Positions 22,988 through 31,349 of a stretch of DNA of 38,121 nucleotides are shown in pieces. Origin of the DNA: a virus. A program made the translations under genes and the position numbers. The stretch covers positions 1 to 38,121 of the IMG/VR virus record IMGVR_UViG_3300025645_000182. One strand, written 5' to 3'. The first letter of the stretch is position 1. Each line of letters starts with the position of its first letter. The notes under the pieces were generated by a model that did not search any database, had not been told where the DNA came from, and saw only the letters and a list, made by a program, of their open reading frames with translations.

Positions 22988-25900
22988 TAGCGACCTCCAA
23001 TCAATTTTAATAATTTGTCAGTAGTACTCTCTACTTTTCCGCCCTCAGCGTAGGGGCTAAGAAACATGTTTTCCTGATTAGGGGTAGCGAATATACTGTT
23101 AAAGTCATATAAGTACCCTAATTGTAACGGATCAGCGCCCTTTACGGAAACTTGTTGTCCTCCGGCATCTTCTGCATCTAATAGCAACTGTAAAAACTTG
23201 TTTTTATCAGCCTCGTTCTCGATGTTAGTCCGAATGTTTTGTTCAGATTCGATTACCTGCTCTTGTGTCTGGTCTATCTGCTCTTGTAACGCGGTCTCTG
23301 TATCTGAAATAGTCTCATATATACCAGTAGGATCGGTGTTCGCGAATGGGCTTGTGTCCGCAATCGTAACATCTTCACCTATTAAAAGAGCCTCTAGCAT
23401 GGTTTGATCTAAGGCGTCAACAAGACCGTCGTTATTTACGTCGTACTTAACCCGCGTAGCTTCGTCCAGCTCATTTACAACTTCCGTCTGTGCAATAAGG
23501 TCGGCAACAAAGTCAATGTCTACCTGCGTCACTTCGGTAGCGGCTTTACCAATTATATCGGATACCGCGTCGATCTCATCAGATATGGTCGCTTCGCTTT
23601 CTGCTAGTGCAGCTAGTAAGTCTTGTTCTGTGGAACCTATCTGATCTAGTAACGCTTGTTCAGTAAGCCCAAGATCTGTCGATACATCTGCTATCGCCTT
23701 GGCAAGCGCCTCATCCCTACTAAGTCCCGCTGTCTCGTTCGCGTCTATCGCATCACGGAGGTTTGTCTCCACATCTGCAACGTCCGAGGAAAGCTTATCA
23801 ATACGTTCGTTGAACAGGGTCTCGGCGTTTCCGATAGATTGCTCTAGTTGGGTTTGCGTCAGCCCAAGCTGGTCGAGTATGTTTTGTTCTGTGTCTCCAA
23901 GGTCAGTAGCAACCTCTGCAATTGCATTTCGAATAGCCTCGTCGCGTTCTTGCCCCGCAGTCTCATTTCGAGCAATAGCCCCATAGAGGCCAGTCGCGTC
24001 GCGGGACTCATCTACGTCGGGAGTTGACGGATCATCGGCTACAGCCGGATTCCCTAGGAGAGCATTATCAAAAGTAGGATCCCCAGTAGGATCACCAGTA
24101 GGATCACCAGTAGGATCGGCATCAGGATCGGCATCAGGATCGGCATCAGGAGCTTCGTTTGGATCTTTAGCGATAGTATCGTCGAGGAAGTTATACAGCC
24201 CCGTAGACGCGGTTTCACCATCTGCCGGGTCACCATAAATGTCCGCTAAGCCAGATACATCGTTACCAGAGTCCCTAAAGTCTGTAAAGGTCTCACTGAT
24301 AGTTTCTGCAACCTGTGCGTCAGTAAGACCAGCGTCACGCAAAGCCTGAACTGCACTATCGATAGACTCGTACAGAGCATCCGTATCAGTACCCCCAGTA
24401 GCCGCCGCACCAATAGCGGTATTGAGCCTTCCAACAGACTGGTCAATCGCAGCAACCGCAAGCCCAGAATCACCGAGAGAATCGATCATGGTCTGTTTGA
24501 TAATATTTAGCGATTCTTGCATTTCTGGAGAAAGACCGCCTTCCCCTGCCATGCTCACACCCATCTCGTCAATAATGGCAATGATAGAGTTATATCGTGC
24601 AGTGGGTAGGTTACCTTCAGCCCGTCCCGCCAGATCGGTCTCCATATACTGCCCGATAAGCGCTTCTATATCTTCAGCTGCGGGTCGAGGTAGGCCAAGC
24701 GCAGCATATGCCGCCGTAACTTCTTCGTCAGTGACCATGCGGGGATCGACGTACGTATCTACGGCTTCTTGTTGCTGTGTCTCCTTAACCTGTCCTACAA
24801 AACGAGCAACCTCAGCATCAGTCGGATCGTATCCCAGAGCTTCTAGGAACTCTCTCGCCTCACCTGCATCGGTGTAGAGTGGGTCAGCGAAGGCTGCAAT
24901 TGCTTTTTGCTGCTCAGCTTCTGAGGTAGCCCCGACGAACTGGTCAATCTGCGCCTTGGTAGGTGTAAAGCCTAGGTCGTTGAAGTATTTTTTCGCTTCA
25001 TCGTAGTCAGTGACCAGCGGATCAGCGAACGTGATCATGTCAGCTCGTTGGGAGGCTTCAAAGTCTGCCTCTCCTTGCCCTATGAATTCCGCAATTTGTT
25101 CGGCTGTTGGGTCGGTTAGACCCTGATCCTTCAGAGCCTGCGTAGCTTCCGCTTCTGTTATCTGGCGAGGGTCAACGTACTCAGCGATCGCCGCTTCCTG
25201 ATCCTTTTCGTCTTTCTGACCTACAAAATTAGCAATCTCAGTCTCTGTTGCTTCGTACCCCAAGGCATCGTAGAACGCTTGTGCTTCTTCAGTAGTCGTC
25301 TGGCGAGGGTCAACGTACGCGTCCACATTGGTTTCGGTAGTAGTTTGAAAGTCTGCATCGCCCTGACCTACAAACTTAGCAAGTTCGTCAGCCGCAGGAT
25401 CATACCCTAGGGCGTCAAAGTGCGCTTGTGCTTCAGCTTCAGTCGTCTGGCGAGGGTCAACAAAGGCACCGATAGCAGCCTCCGACTCGGCTTCGCTGTT
25501 CTGCCCTACAAACTTAGCGACATCAGCGTCGGTAGGCTCGAATCCTAGCGCAGCAAAGAACGCACGAGCTTCTGCTTCAGTCGTCTGTATTGGGTCAACA
25601 TAGGCTTCTATAGCCGTTTCAACCTCGGTCTCAGGGGTCTGACCTACGAACTGTTCGATTTCGGCTTCTGTTGCACTATACCCGAAGGTATCCATGAACA
25701 AACTAGCTGCTTCTGCCGAATCGGTATACAGCGGGTCAATATAAGTCTCTACACTAGTTGCACGCTCACTATCACTAGTGAACCCTACAAGGGCATCAAT
25801 GTCTGTTTGTGAGGGGGAAAAGTCTGGATTTGCGGTTGTGAACGCGTCGTACGACTCAGCAGTGCTTGTGTACTGGCTGTTGTCAACGATGTTCATTATG

Positions 25901-28900
25901 TTATTGAATACGTAGTCACTAACACCAAGCGCAGCCAGTTTTGTTTTAGCTGCTGCTTTAGAGGCCGCTGTCGAACCAGCGTCTAAGGTAGCTTTTACAA
26001 GCGCATTTACTTTTGGGTTGAGAGTTACGATAGCGTTAGATAGCATGTCGCCTGTCGAAGCTACGATTTCCCCCGCTGAGTTCTTTATATATCCCGCAGC
26101 CTCTACGATTTGCTTAGTTACTACCTCGCCTGTATTCGATACGTACTCCCCAGCCGCATTCTTTGTAACAGATACAAACTCTCCGGCCTTACTTACTCCA
26201 TAGGCACCCCCTGATACGGGACTGGCAATAAGTAGGCCCATAAGCGACGCAGCGGCTATGTTTCCGGGTACATCACGTTCTGGGTCAAGATGTAATAACT
26301 TCCCCTCAACATATGTGCTGGCAAGACCCTCTTCAAAACCTTCTGAAATACCCTCTTTGTAAAAGACTTCAAAGGGGTCAGCAATTGCATCTACAAACTT
26401 AACTAGGGGGCTAGTACCTGCCTCCTTAGGCGCACGTTTGCCAAGGACGGCTTTCTCAAGTGCCTGACCACCAACACCGGCCAGTCCCAGCGTTACGACT
26501 GACTGTACTATCCCCGCCTCAAACGCTATATCTAGTGCATACGCTTTGGCTTCTAAGTCAGACATGCCTGATTTCTGGGCAACTTCTAAAGCGGAATCGT
26601 AAGCACCACTGGCAGCACCACCAAAACTCTCAGTTATGTCTGTAACAAGTGATGCATTCAGACCAGCTTTACTACCCATTGACTTGGCCATCGCAGCACT
26701 AGCACCTGCGAAACGTGCCGCGCCCTTAGCCGCGAGGGAAAAGCCCCCACCTATTACTAGTGGTAAGATTTCTTCCGCCGACTCTATCAGAATGTATTCC
26801 GCGAAGAACAACCCCGGTTGTTCCGCGATCGCCCCGCCAATAGCCTTCATTTTCGCTATTGCACGGTCTTGCCAAGGGGCGTCAGGATCTGTCTCTACCG
26901 CCATCATCTTATCCATGTCGGCTATACCTGCTTTGTATGCCGGGGTATTGGCGTCCTCTCCAAGAGCAGTCAACGTCTCTGCAAATTTAGCGAGTGCAGT
27001 GTCTGGCGGCGCGATACCGATGAGCGCTACGACGCCGTTAAATGTATTAAGCGTTGAACCTGCCGCTTTAACTATGTTAGCCGCAGTGTTGGTCCAGTTT
27101 TCGTCACCTGTCTCTTTATAGGAGTTCAGCGCCTTAGTTACAAAGTCGATTATAAAACCAGTTTTGCCCATGTCGGCACCATGGTCTTTAACAATCTCTA
27201 ACGTCTCTACGGCGTTTAACTGGTTTATCCCTGTGTAGTTATACTCGCTAAACTCACCGGCAAAACTACCGTCGGGGCCACTAAGAATTGTTTTCCCCGT
27301 TGCGGCATCGTATTTACCTGTTATACCTGACGGGAGACCTGTCGCGAGGTTCTCTAATGTGAAGTCTGCGGAACTACTAACAAACTCTTTGTATGTGTTA
27401 GATTCATCATCGTAATACCGCGTAGTTGTAAGCTTTCCTTTCTTGGGATCCCAGCTTTCGGTAGTTGCAGAAAGATCTTTCCACACGCGGTTACCGTCTT
27501 CATCAACCACGACGGCAGCCTTACCATCGGATACGTCTTTCCAAGTCGTGCCTTCTGAAAGTGTAGCTTCGTTAACAACAGCATTTGCCGATGGTGTTGG
27601 CACTGCCACCGGGGATGGGTTAGCTATAAAGGCATCAAGCTTTTCTGGGGTGTCATAAGTACTAGCGAGATTGTCTGAAACAGCTTTTAGCTGCGCCTTA
27701 GTTAGAAGGCTAGGATCCACCCCTGCGGCTGCAAAAACGTTTGTTAGCGCTACCTGACGTTTTTCCGCCATCGCCTGATCGTACTGCGCGTCGTTAACAT
27801 ACACGGATTCGTGCTGCCCGGTCGTTAAGTAGTGCGCAGTGGCGCTCTGGTCCGTAGGAATGTTATTGATTTTGCGATATTCGGCTTCGTTGAAATCGGG
27901 AGCCATTACTTCTACAACTGCACGGTCTGCCTCAGCGTACGCAGACGATAGATCTTCGTTAAGCCGCTCAGAACTAACTGACAAGTTTGCCACTGCGTCG
28001 GCGTAGTCTTTCTCATAACCTACAAAGTCATCTTGCGCAGTAGTTATTTTTTTCTTATAGCTTTCGAGCTGTGGCGCGTAATCGGTATGCTTCTTCTCAA
28101 CCGCTGCTTCCGCTTTTAAGTACTCTTTCTCCGCAGCTTCAAACTCTGCCGTAGTGTTCCCGCCGCCCTCTGCCGCTTGATACGCAGCGAAAGCAGTTTC
28201 ATATTCTGCACGCTTAATTTTCAGGTCGTCCATATCCCCATTAAGGTCATCAACTAACCATTCGTATGATTTAACGGCGTTATCACGGGCTAAAACTGCA
28301 TCGTCGAGGTTGTCAGCGGCTTTTTCTACCTTCTCATAGTCGCCCGTCAGCTTGTCCATCGAGGTGTTGACTGCATCACCGAAGCTAGAGTTGTCAATAG
28401 CCTCGTGCATAGCCTCGGTACCATACGCGCTCATCATACCGTTAAACGCTGCAAGCCCTTCCTCACCGCTGGTGCCATCGAAGGCCATCGTTACAGTGCG
28501 CTGAAGTGCAGTGGTGATGTATCCAATATCCCGGTCAGTAAGCGTACTATCTTCAGCCATCAGGCCGGTCACTAGATTAGTAGTGACGAGACCTTTCGCC
28601 GCCGCATTCGCTAGCATCTCACCAGTTATTTCTTGCCCCGTAAGCTCGGCTACTATACCAGCATGCACAATTTTACTGGTAATGTTCGGAACCGCTTTTA
28701 GTCCCGGATTAGCCTCAAAAAATTCACTAGACCCGTTCTTCTCCCCGATGTAACCCATAGTTGCGGACACTGCCACATCTAGGCCGCCCTTTACGAAGGC
28801 TTCCATCGGATCTTCACCGTAGAGAACCGCCACTGCGGCGTTACTGGTGCCCTTTGAAACGATACTAGTAACTAGTTCTTTACCAACATAGTCACCGCCA

Positions 28901-29373
28901 ACCGCACCCGCAACGTTACTGCCAACTTTAGCCGCAGTCGCGCCAACCTTACCGACTGCGTATGATATAGCTACAGTCTTCAGTACTTCACTAAACTCTT
29001 CCCCGTCAGCAGCAGCTTTTGCACCGTCGATTAGGGGTATTGCCCAAGCGTTGCCCGTAGTCATAGCTGCTATTTTGGCAATCGTAACTAGTGGATCGTC
29101 TAGGGCTGCTTGGATTGTTGCTGACGTAAAATCCGCGACCGGTGCGATGATCTCGTCAACTACCCACTCTACCGGTTTGCCGATAAGCGTGTCGCCTACC
29201 CACGCAACGGCCTCTACAACAGGCTTCACAACGTTACCTATCGTCTCGACAATGGGAACAGCGACTTCTTCAGCTACGAATCGTACTGCGTCAGCAGCAA
29301 TTTCTACTACGTCGACTACTACATCAACAGCAACTTCTGCTACGTCGACTACGGCGTCTACTACGGCGGCCAT
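22987..29373 (-). CDS. giant repeat-rich internal-virion protein
   Basis: This 2128-residue protein has a Val/Ala/Asp-rich N-terminus with short VVD repeats, then Gly/Ala-rich hydrophobic helices (about 130-300). A coiled-coil region (about 345-480) follows, then a further hydrophobic stretch (about 900-1060). Eight tandem ~47-residue repeats span residues 1211-1586. After them come an Asp/Pro-rich linker near 1742-1768 (DPDADP, TGDPTGDP), a second coiled coil with two internal repeats (NETAG...RDEA), a canonical EF-hand loop (DVNNDGLVDALD, 1978-1989), and an EGGK C-terminus. No enzyme motif was found. Its size and place suggest a DNA-ejection or conduit protein. The ATG directly follows the previous TAA. 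Confidence 0.85.
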   Translation of the reverse strand: MAAVVDAVVDVAEVAVDVVVDVVEIAADAVRFVAEEVAVPIVETIGNVVKPVVEAVAWVGDTLIGKPVEWVVDEIIAPVADFTSATIQAALDDPLVTIAKIAAMTTGNAWAIPLIDGAKAAADGEEFSEVLKTVAISYAVGKVGATAAKVGSNVAGAVGGDYVGKELVTSIVSKGTSNAAVAVLYGEDPMEAFVKGGLDVAVSATMGYIGEKNGSSEFFEANPGLKAVPNITSKIVHAGIVAELTGQEITGEMLANAAAKGLVTTNLVTGLMAEDSTLTDRDIGYITTALQRTVTMAFDGTSGEEGLAAFNGMMSAYGTEAMHEAIDNSSFGDAVNTSMDKLTGDYEKVEKAADNLDDAVLARDNAVKSYEWLVDDLNGDMDDLKIKRAEYETAFAAYQAAEGGGNTTAEFEAAEKEYLKAEAAVEKKHTDYAPQLESYKKKITTAQDDFVGYEKDYADAVANLSVSSERLNEDLSSAYAEADRAVVEVMAPDFNEAEYRKINNIPTDQSATAHYLTTGQHESVYVNDAQYDQAMAEKRQVALTNVFAAAGVDPSLLTKAQLKAVSDNLASTYDTPEKLDAFIANPSPVAVPTPSANAVVNEATLSEGTTWKDVSDGKAAVVVDEDGNRVWKDLSATTESWDPKKGKLTTTRYYDDESNTYKEFVSSSADFTLENLATGLPSGITGKYDAATGKTILSGPDGSFAGEFSEYNYTGINQLNAVETLEIVKDHGADMGKTGFIIDFVTKALNSYKETGDENWTNTAANIVKAAGSTLNTFNGVVALIGIAPPDTALAKFAETLTALGEDANTPAYKAGIADMDKMMAVETDPDAPWQDRAIAKMKAIGGAIAEQPGLFFAEYILIESAEEILPLVIGGGFSLAAKGAARFAGASAAMAKSMGSKAGLNASLVTDITESFGGAASGAYDSALEVAQKSGMSDLEAKAYALDIAFEAGIVQSVVTLGLAGVGGQALEKAVLGKRAPKEAGTSPLVKFVDAIADPFEVFYKEGISEGFEEGLASTYVEGKLLHLDPERDVPGNIAAASLMGLLIASPVSGGAYGVSKAGEFVSVTKNAAGEYVSNTGEVVTKQIVEAAGYIKNSAGEIVASTGDMLSNAIVTLNPKVNALVKATLDAGSTAASKAAAKTKLAALGVSDYVFNNIMNIVDNSQYTSTAESYDAFTTANPDFSPSQTDIDALVGFTSDSERATSVETYIDPLYTDSAEAASLFMDTFGYSATEAEIEQFVGQTPETEVETAIEAYVDPIQTTEAEARAFFAALGFEPTDADVAKFVGQNSEAESEAAIGAFVDPRQTTEAEAQAHFDALGYDPAADELAKFVGQGDADFQTTTETNVDAYVDPRQTTTEEAQAFYDALGYEATETEIANFVGQKDEKDQEAAIAEYVDPRQITEAEATQALKDQGLTDPTAEQIAEFIGQGEADFEASQRADMITFADPLVTDYDEAKKYFNDLGFTPTKAQIDQFVGATSEAEQQKAIAAFADPLYTDAGEAREFLEALGYDPTDAEVARFVGQVKETQQQEAVDTYVDPRMVTDEEVTAAYAALGLPRPAAEDIEALIGQYMETDLAGRAEGNLPTARYNSIIAIIDEMGVSMAGEGGLSPEMQESLNIIKQTMIDSLGDSGLAVAAIDQSVGRLNTAIGAAATGGTDTDALYESIDSAVQALRDAGLTDAQVAETISETFTDFRDSGNDVSGLADIYGDPADGETASTGLYNFLDDTIAKDPNEAPDADPDADPDADPTGDPTGDPTGDPTFDNALLGNPAVADDPSTPDVDESRDATGLYGAIARNETAGQERDEAIRNAIAEVATDLGDTEQNILDQLGLTQTQLEQSIGNAETLFNERIDKLSSDVADVETNLRDAIDANETAGLSRDEALAKAIADVSTDLGLTEQALLDQIGSTEQDLLAALAESEATISDEIDAVSDIIGKAATEVTQVDIDFVADLIAQTEVVNELDEATRVKYDVNNDGLVDALDQTMLEALLIGEDVTIADTSPFANTDPTGIYETISDTETALQEQIDQTQEQVIESEQNIRTNIENEADKNKFLQLLLDAEDAGGQQVSVKGADPLQLGYLYDFNSIFATPNQENMFLSPYAEGGKVESTTDKLLKLIGGR
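24616..25743 (-). repeat. eight tandem ~47-residue protein repeats
   Basis: Each unit starts with (Y/F)(V/I/A)DP(R/L), then a helix (EAxxFxxALG), a (Y/F)xPT(D)AE(I/V) turn and a (K/Q/A)FVGQ end. Eight copies run without gaps from residue 1211 to about 1586. A degenerate ninth copy lies just before (from about 1172). DNA identity between copies is partial, unlike the 84-bp repeats, so these are older. The units probably build a helical solenoid. The alternating TTEAEA and FVGQ cores should help structural modelling. Confidence 0.9.
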
Positions 29374-29850
29374 TTATAATCCTCGGGTTAACGGTTCTTT
29401 GCCTAAGCGCATGTAGACCACGTGTTTGTCCATCGTAGTGCCTTTAGCGACTACGCCTATATAAATCTCAGTGTCCTGTTGTTTTGCACGGCGCTGGAAA
29501 ATCTTAAACGCGTTTAAAAACACAGGGCTATTAAAGGTAGTCGAATAGTGCGTATACCCTTTTTGCTGTAGGTAGTTAAAGTACTTGAACCCGTTCTTGA
29601 CAAAGTTTCGTCCAGTGTCCATATTGAACGCTCTACCTACTACTTTGTGTTGGTTCTCCCCCTTACCCACTTGCGCTAAGAATACTGTATTCCCTACCTG
29701 AACTATGTCTGTATTTGGGAGCGTTGTTTCCCCCGCTATAACTGCTAATACACTTTGCAAGGGTACCCCCATATCGGGCATATTGTGTACAGCACCGGTA
29801 ATAATTTCAGGGCCTTTTAGTAGCTTTTCATCACTATCTATGAGGTTCAT
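29374..29850 (-). CDS. 158-residue protein coupled to the ketoacyl synthase
   Basis: This protein begins MNLIDSDEKLLKGPEIITGA. The centre and end alternate strands and helices: VQVGNTVFLAQVG, then KVVGRAFNMDTGRNFVKNGF and KYFNYLQQKGYTHYSTTF, and EIYIGVVAKGTTMDKHVVYM. This order is loosely like a small GNAT-type acyltransferase, and T7 gp13 (a virion protein near the ejection genes) is also GNAT-like. The usual acetyl-CoA (Q/R)xxGxG/A motif is not evident, so it is not called as one. The start overlaps the ketoacyl-synthase stop (ATGA), and the end abuts the 2128-residue gene (TAA then ATG). It may use the ACP-KAS product or be an internal virion protein. Confidence 0.8.
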   Translation of the reverse strand: MNLIDSDEKLLKGPEIITGAVHNMPDMGVPLQSVLAVIAGETTLPNTDIVQVGNTVFLAQVGKGENQHKVVGRAFNMDTGRNFVKNGFKYFNYLQQKGYTHYSTTFNSPVFLNAFKIFQRRAKQQDTEIYIGVVAKGTTMDKHVVYMRLGKEPLTRGL

Positions 29851-30965
29851 GCGCTTACCTCCGGCGAAAACACGGCAGCGGAGTAGATGTTGCCCATACC
29901 GGCGGCGAGACTGAGCATTAGCCCTCCGGGAGCGGGGGCATCAGCAGACAGGAACACAGGGTCATCCTGCGTTCTGTTAAGGATTTTAGGCACATAGCCT
30001 TTTTTCAGGTCTTTTAATAACAATCCAGTCTCCAATAAGCCGCTCGCACCCATAGTATGCCCAATACGAGGTTTATACGATGTTGCAATAAACTCGTCTA
30101 AGCTATTCAATAGTGCCGATTTTTCCGCAGCATTGTTGACTGGAGTACCAGTTCCATGCGTCTTCACCAATCTTACTTCATTTTGGTGTGCTTTGGCTAC
30201 AAATAATGCACCTTCGATAGCTTTACTAAAACCCGATCCATCCGCTCTTTGTCCTAACGGGTTTGTGTTGTCCTCTGCGGAGGTGTAGGCCCCTAGAAAT
30301 TTAGCCATCGGCGTAGTCATTCCGGGGTGTTCCTTCTCAAATATAGCTAACGCCGCACCCTGCCCCAGAAAGAACCCTTGGTTTGTAGTGTCAAAAGCCG
30401 ACGGCTGTCGTTCGGTCTCGTCTTTATACTGTAGACTCGCTCCAGCTTCGCCAAAGAACCCTAGCGTCAGGTTGTTAACGGCATCTTCCCCAGTAAGCAC
30501 GATAACGCGGTCAAACCCGAAATTGTTCATCAGGTTCTGTACATCCATGAGGACTTTTAAGCTGGAAGCGCAGGCGCTAGCGTCTGTTGACACATGGTCA
30601 TGTACCCCGAACATACTGGCGATACGGCCAGCATATATGTTGGTTAGGACTATAAAGGGTACTTTTACTTTGTAATGCAGTTCAGCTTCAGGATTCTTGT
30701 CATACCGTCCGTTGTTACCCATCCAGCCTTGGTTACCCGCAGCGAATATAAACCCAGTCTTACCTTGCACGGGGTTGTCTCGTACGTAGCTAATGGTGTC
30801 TTCATCGACCAGACTTTCAAGAAGCGTATGGGGTGGGTACTTCATCCCGCTTTTAGCGCGTCTAAATGTCTCAGGGATTATATGCGCATGCTGAGGGTGT
30901 GGAATGTCCGCGATAAGCTTCGTTTCTGTAGTGCATACGGTATTGCATTTCGTGAGGTATATCAT
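29847..30965 (-). CDS. beta-ketoacyl-ACP synthase-like enzyme (thiolase fold)
   Basis: This is a 372-residue ketoacyl-synthase. Such enzymes condense an acyl group with a malonyl-ACP to extend fatty acid or polyketide chains. The full triad is present: Cys132 in STDASACASSLK, His270 in KTHGTGTP and His303 in KPRIGHTMGASG. FDTTNQGFFLGQGAALAIFE (191-210) matches the (P)FDxxRxGFxxGEGA motif with changes. The C-terminal GMGNIYSAAVF replaces the usual GFGGxN. It is shorter than FabF/FabB (about 410), and the N-terminal ~50 residues differ from the normal VVITG start. It is coupled to an ACP (ATGA) and to the next gene (ATGA). FabF-like, FabH-like and polyketide-type alternatives are open. Confidence 0.93.
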   Translation of the reverse strand: MIYLTKCNTVCTTETKLIADIPHPQHAHIIPETFRRAKSGMKYPPHTLLESLVDEDTISYVRDNPVQGKTGFIFAAGNQGWMGNNGRYDKNPEAELHYKVKVPFIVLTNIYAGRIASMFGVHDHVSTDASACASSLKVLMDVQNLMNNFGFDRVIVLTGEDAVNNLTLGFFGEAGASLQYKDETERQPSAFDTTNQGFFLGQGAALAIFEKEHPGMTTPMAKFLGAYTSAEDNTNPLGQRADGSGFSKAIEGALFVAKAHQNEVRLVKTHGTGTPVNNAAEKSALLNSLDEFIATSYKPRIGHTMGASGLLETGLLLKDLKKGYVPKILNRTQDDPVFLSADAPAPGGLMLSLAAGMGNIYSAAVFSPEVSA

Positions 30966-31279
30966 GATAAGTCCTTAACTAAGGCTTTAACATTGTCGTA
31001 TTCGCTCTCGGGGTCTTTAGTTTTGTACTCTTGCAAGAAGGTATTCAGCGCACCAATTGAGCTAATCGGCCAAAGCGCATCCATCTCCTCGCCTCCGGGA
31101 ATACCATAGGCTTCGCCTAGTACGAAGAAGATCAATGTGACATCTAGGCTGTCGAGGTTTGTCGCGTCTTCAGTTATAGGTACATCAAGGGATTCGGCCA
31201 CAATATAATCTGCCGTGACTGCTTTCTGCGCCGCTGATACGGCGTTGAATACTTCAAGGAAATCAAACGATTTAGTCAT
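30962..31279 (-). CDS. acyl carrier protein
   Basis: This 105-residue protein has the ACP core. An N-terminal helix (FNAVSAAQKAVTADYIVAES) precedes the phosphopantetheine site LDSLDVTLIFFVLGEAYGIP, with Ser44 in DSL. Helices III and IV follow around SSIGALNTFLQEY. The 105 residues compare with about 78 for bacterial AcpP. The extra ~20 residues (KDPESEYDNVKALVKDLS) lie at the C-terminus. It needs a host phosphopantetheinyl transferase, since none is in the window. It directly precedes the KAS gene and overlaps it by four bases (ATGA), so the two are made together. The SD AGGTG, seven bases before the ATG, lies within the hairpin at 31283-31337. It is not the host acpP locus, as phage structural genes lie on both sides. 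Confidence 0.9.
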   Translation of the reverse strand: MTKSFDFLEVFNAVSAAQKAVTADYIVAESLDVPITEDATNLDSLDVTLIFFVLGEAYGIPGGEEMDALWPISSIGALNTFLQEYKTKDPESEYDNVKALVKDLS

Positions 31280-31282
31280 GTT

Positions 31283-31337
31283 GTCGCACCTGCTAATAGG
31301 GGCTTTCTAGTATAAACAAAACATTAGCAGGTGCAAC
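31283..31337 (-). promoter_or_regulatory. long hairpin hiding the ACP ribosome-binding site
   Basis: On the minus strand GTTGCACCTGCTAAT (31337-31323) pairs with ATTAGCAGGTGCGAC (31297-31283): 14 Watson-Crick pairs and one U-G wobble, with a 25-base loop. Twelve consecutive pairs are perfect. The 3' arm contains AGGTG (31291-31287), seven bases before the ACP ATG, and ends three bases from it. Folding would block translation of ACP and, through coupling, of the KAS. There is no U-run, so a terminator is unlikely. Confidence 0.8.
31309..31336 (-). promoter_or_regulatory. candidate promoter inside the hairpin loop
   Basis: On the minus strand TATACT (31314-31309) matches TATAAT at five of six positions. 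A weak TTGCAC (31336-31331, three of six matches to TTGACA) lies 16 bases upstream, in the 5' arm. Transcription would start near 31300-31303, inside the loop, so this RNA would lack the 5' arm and its ribosome-binding site would be open. This is a prediction from sequence alone. Confidence 0.35.
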
Positions 31338-31349
31338 TTTGCGCCATAC

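Noticed and set aside
31283-31337. Attachment site or transcription terminator
   Set aside because: There is no U-run after either arm and no integrase. Position over the ribosome-binding site fits translation control better.
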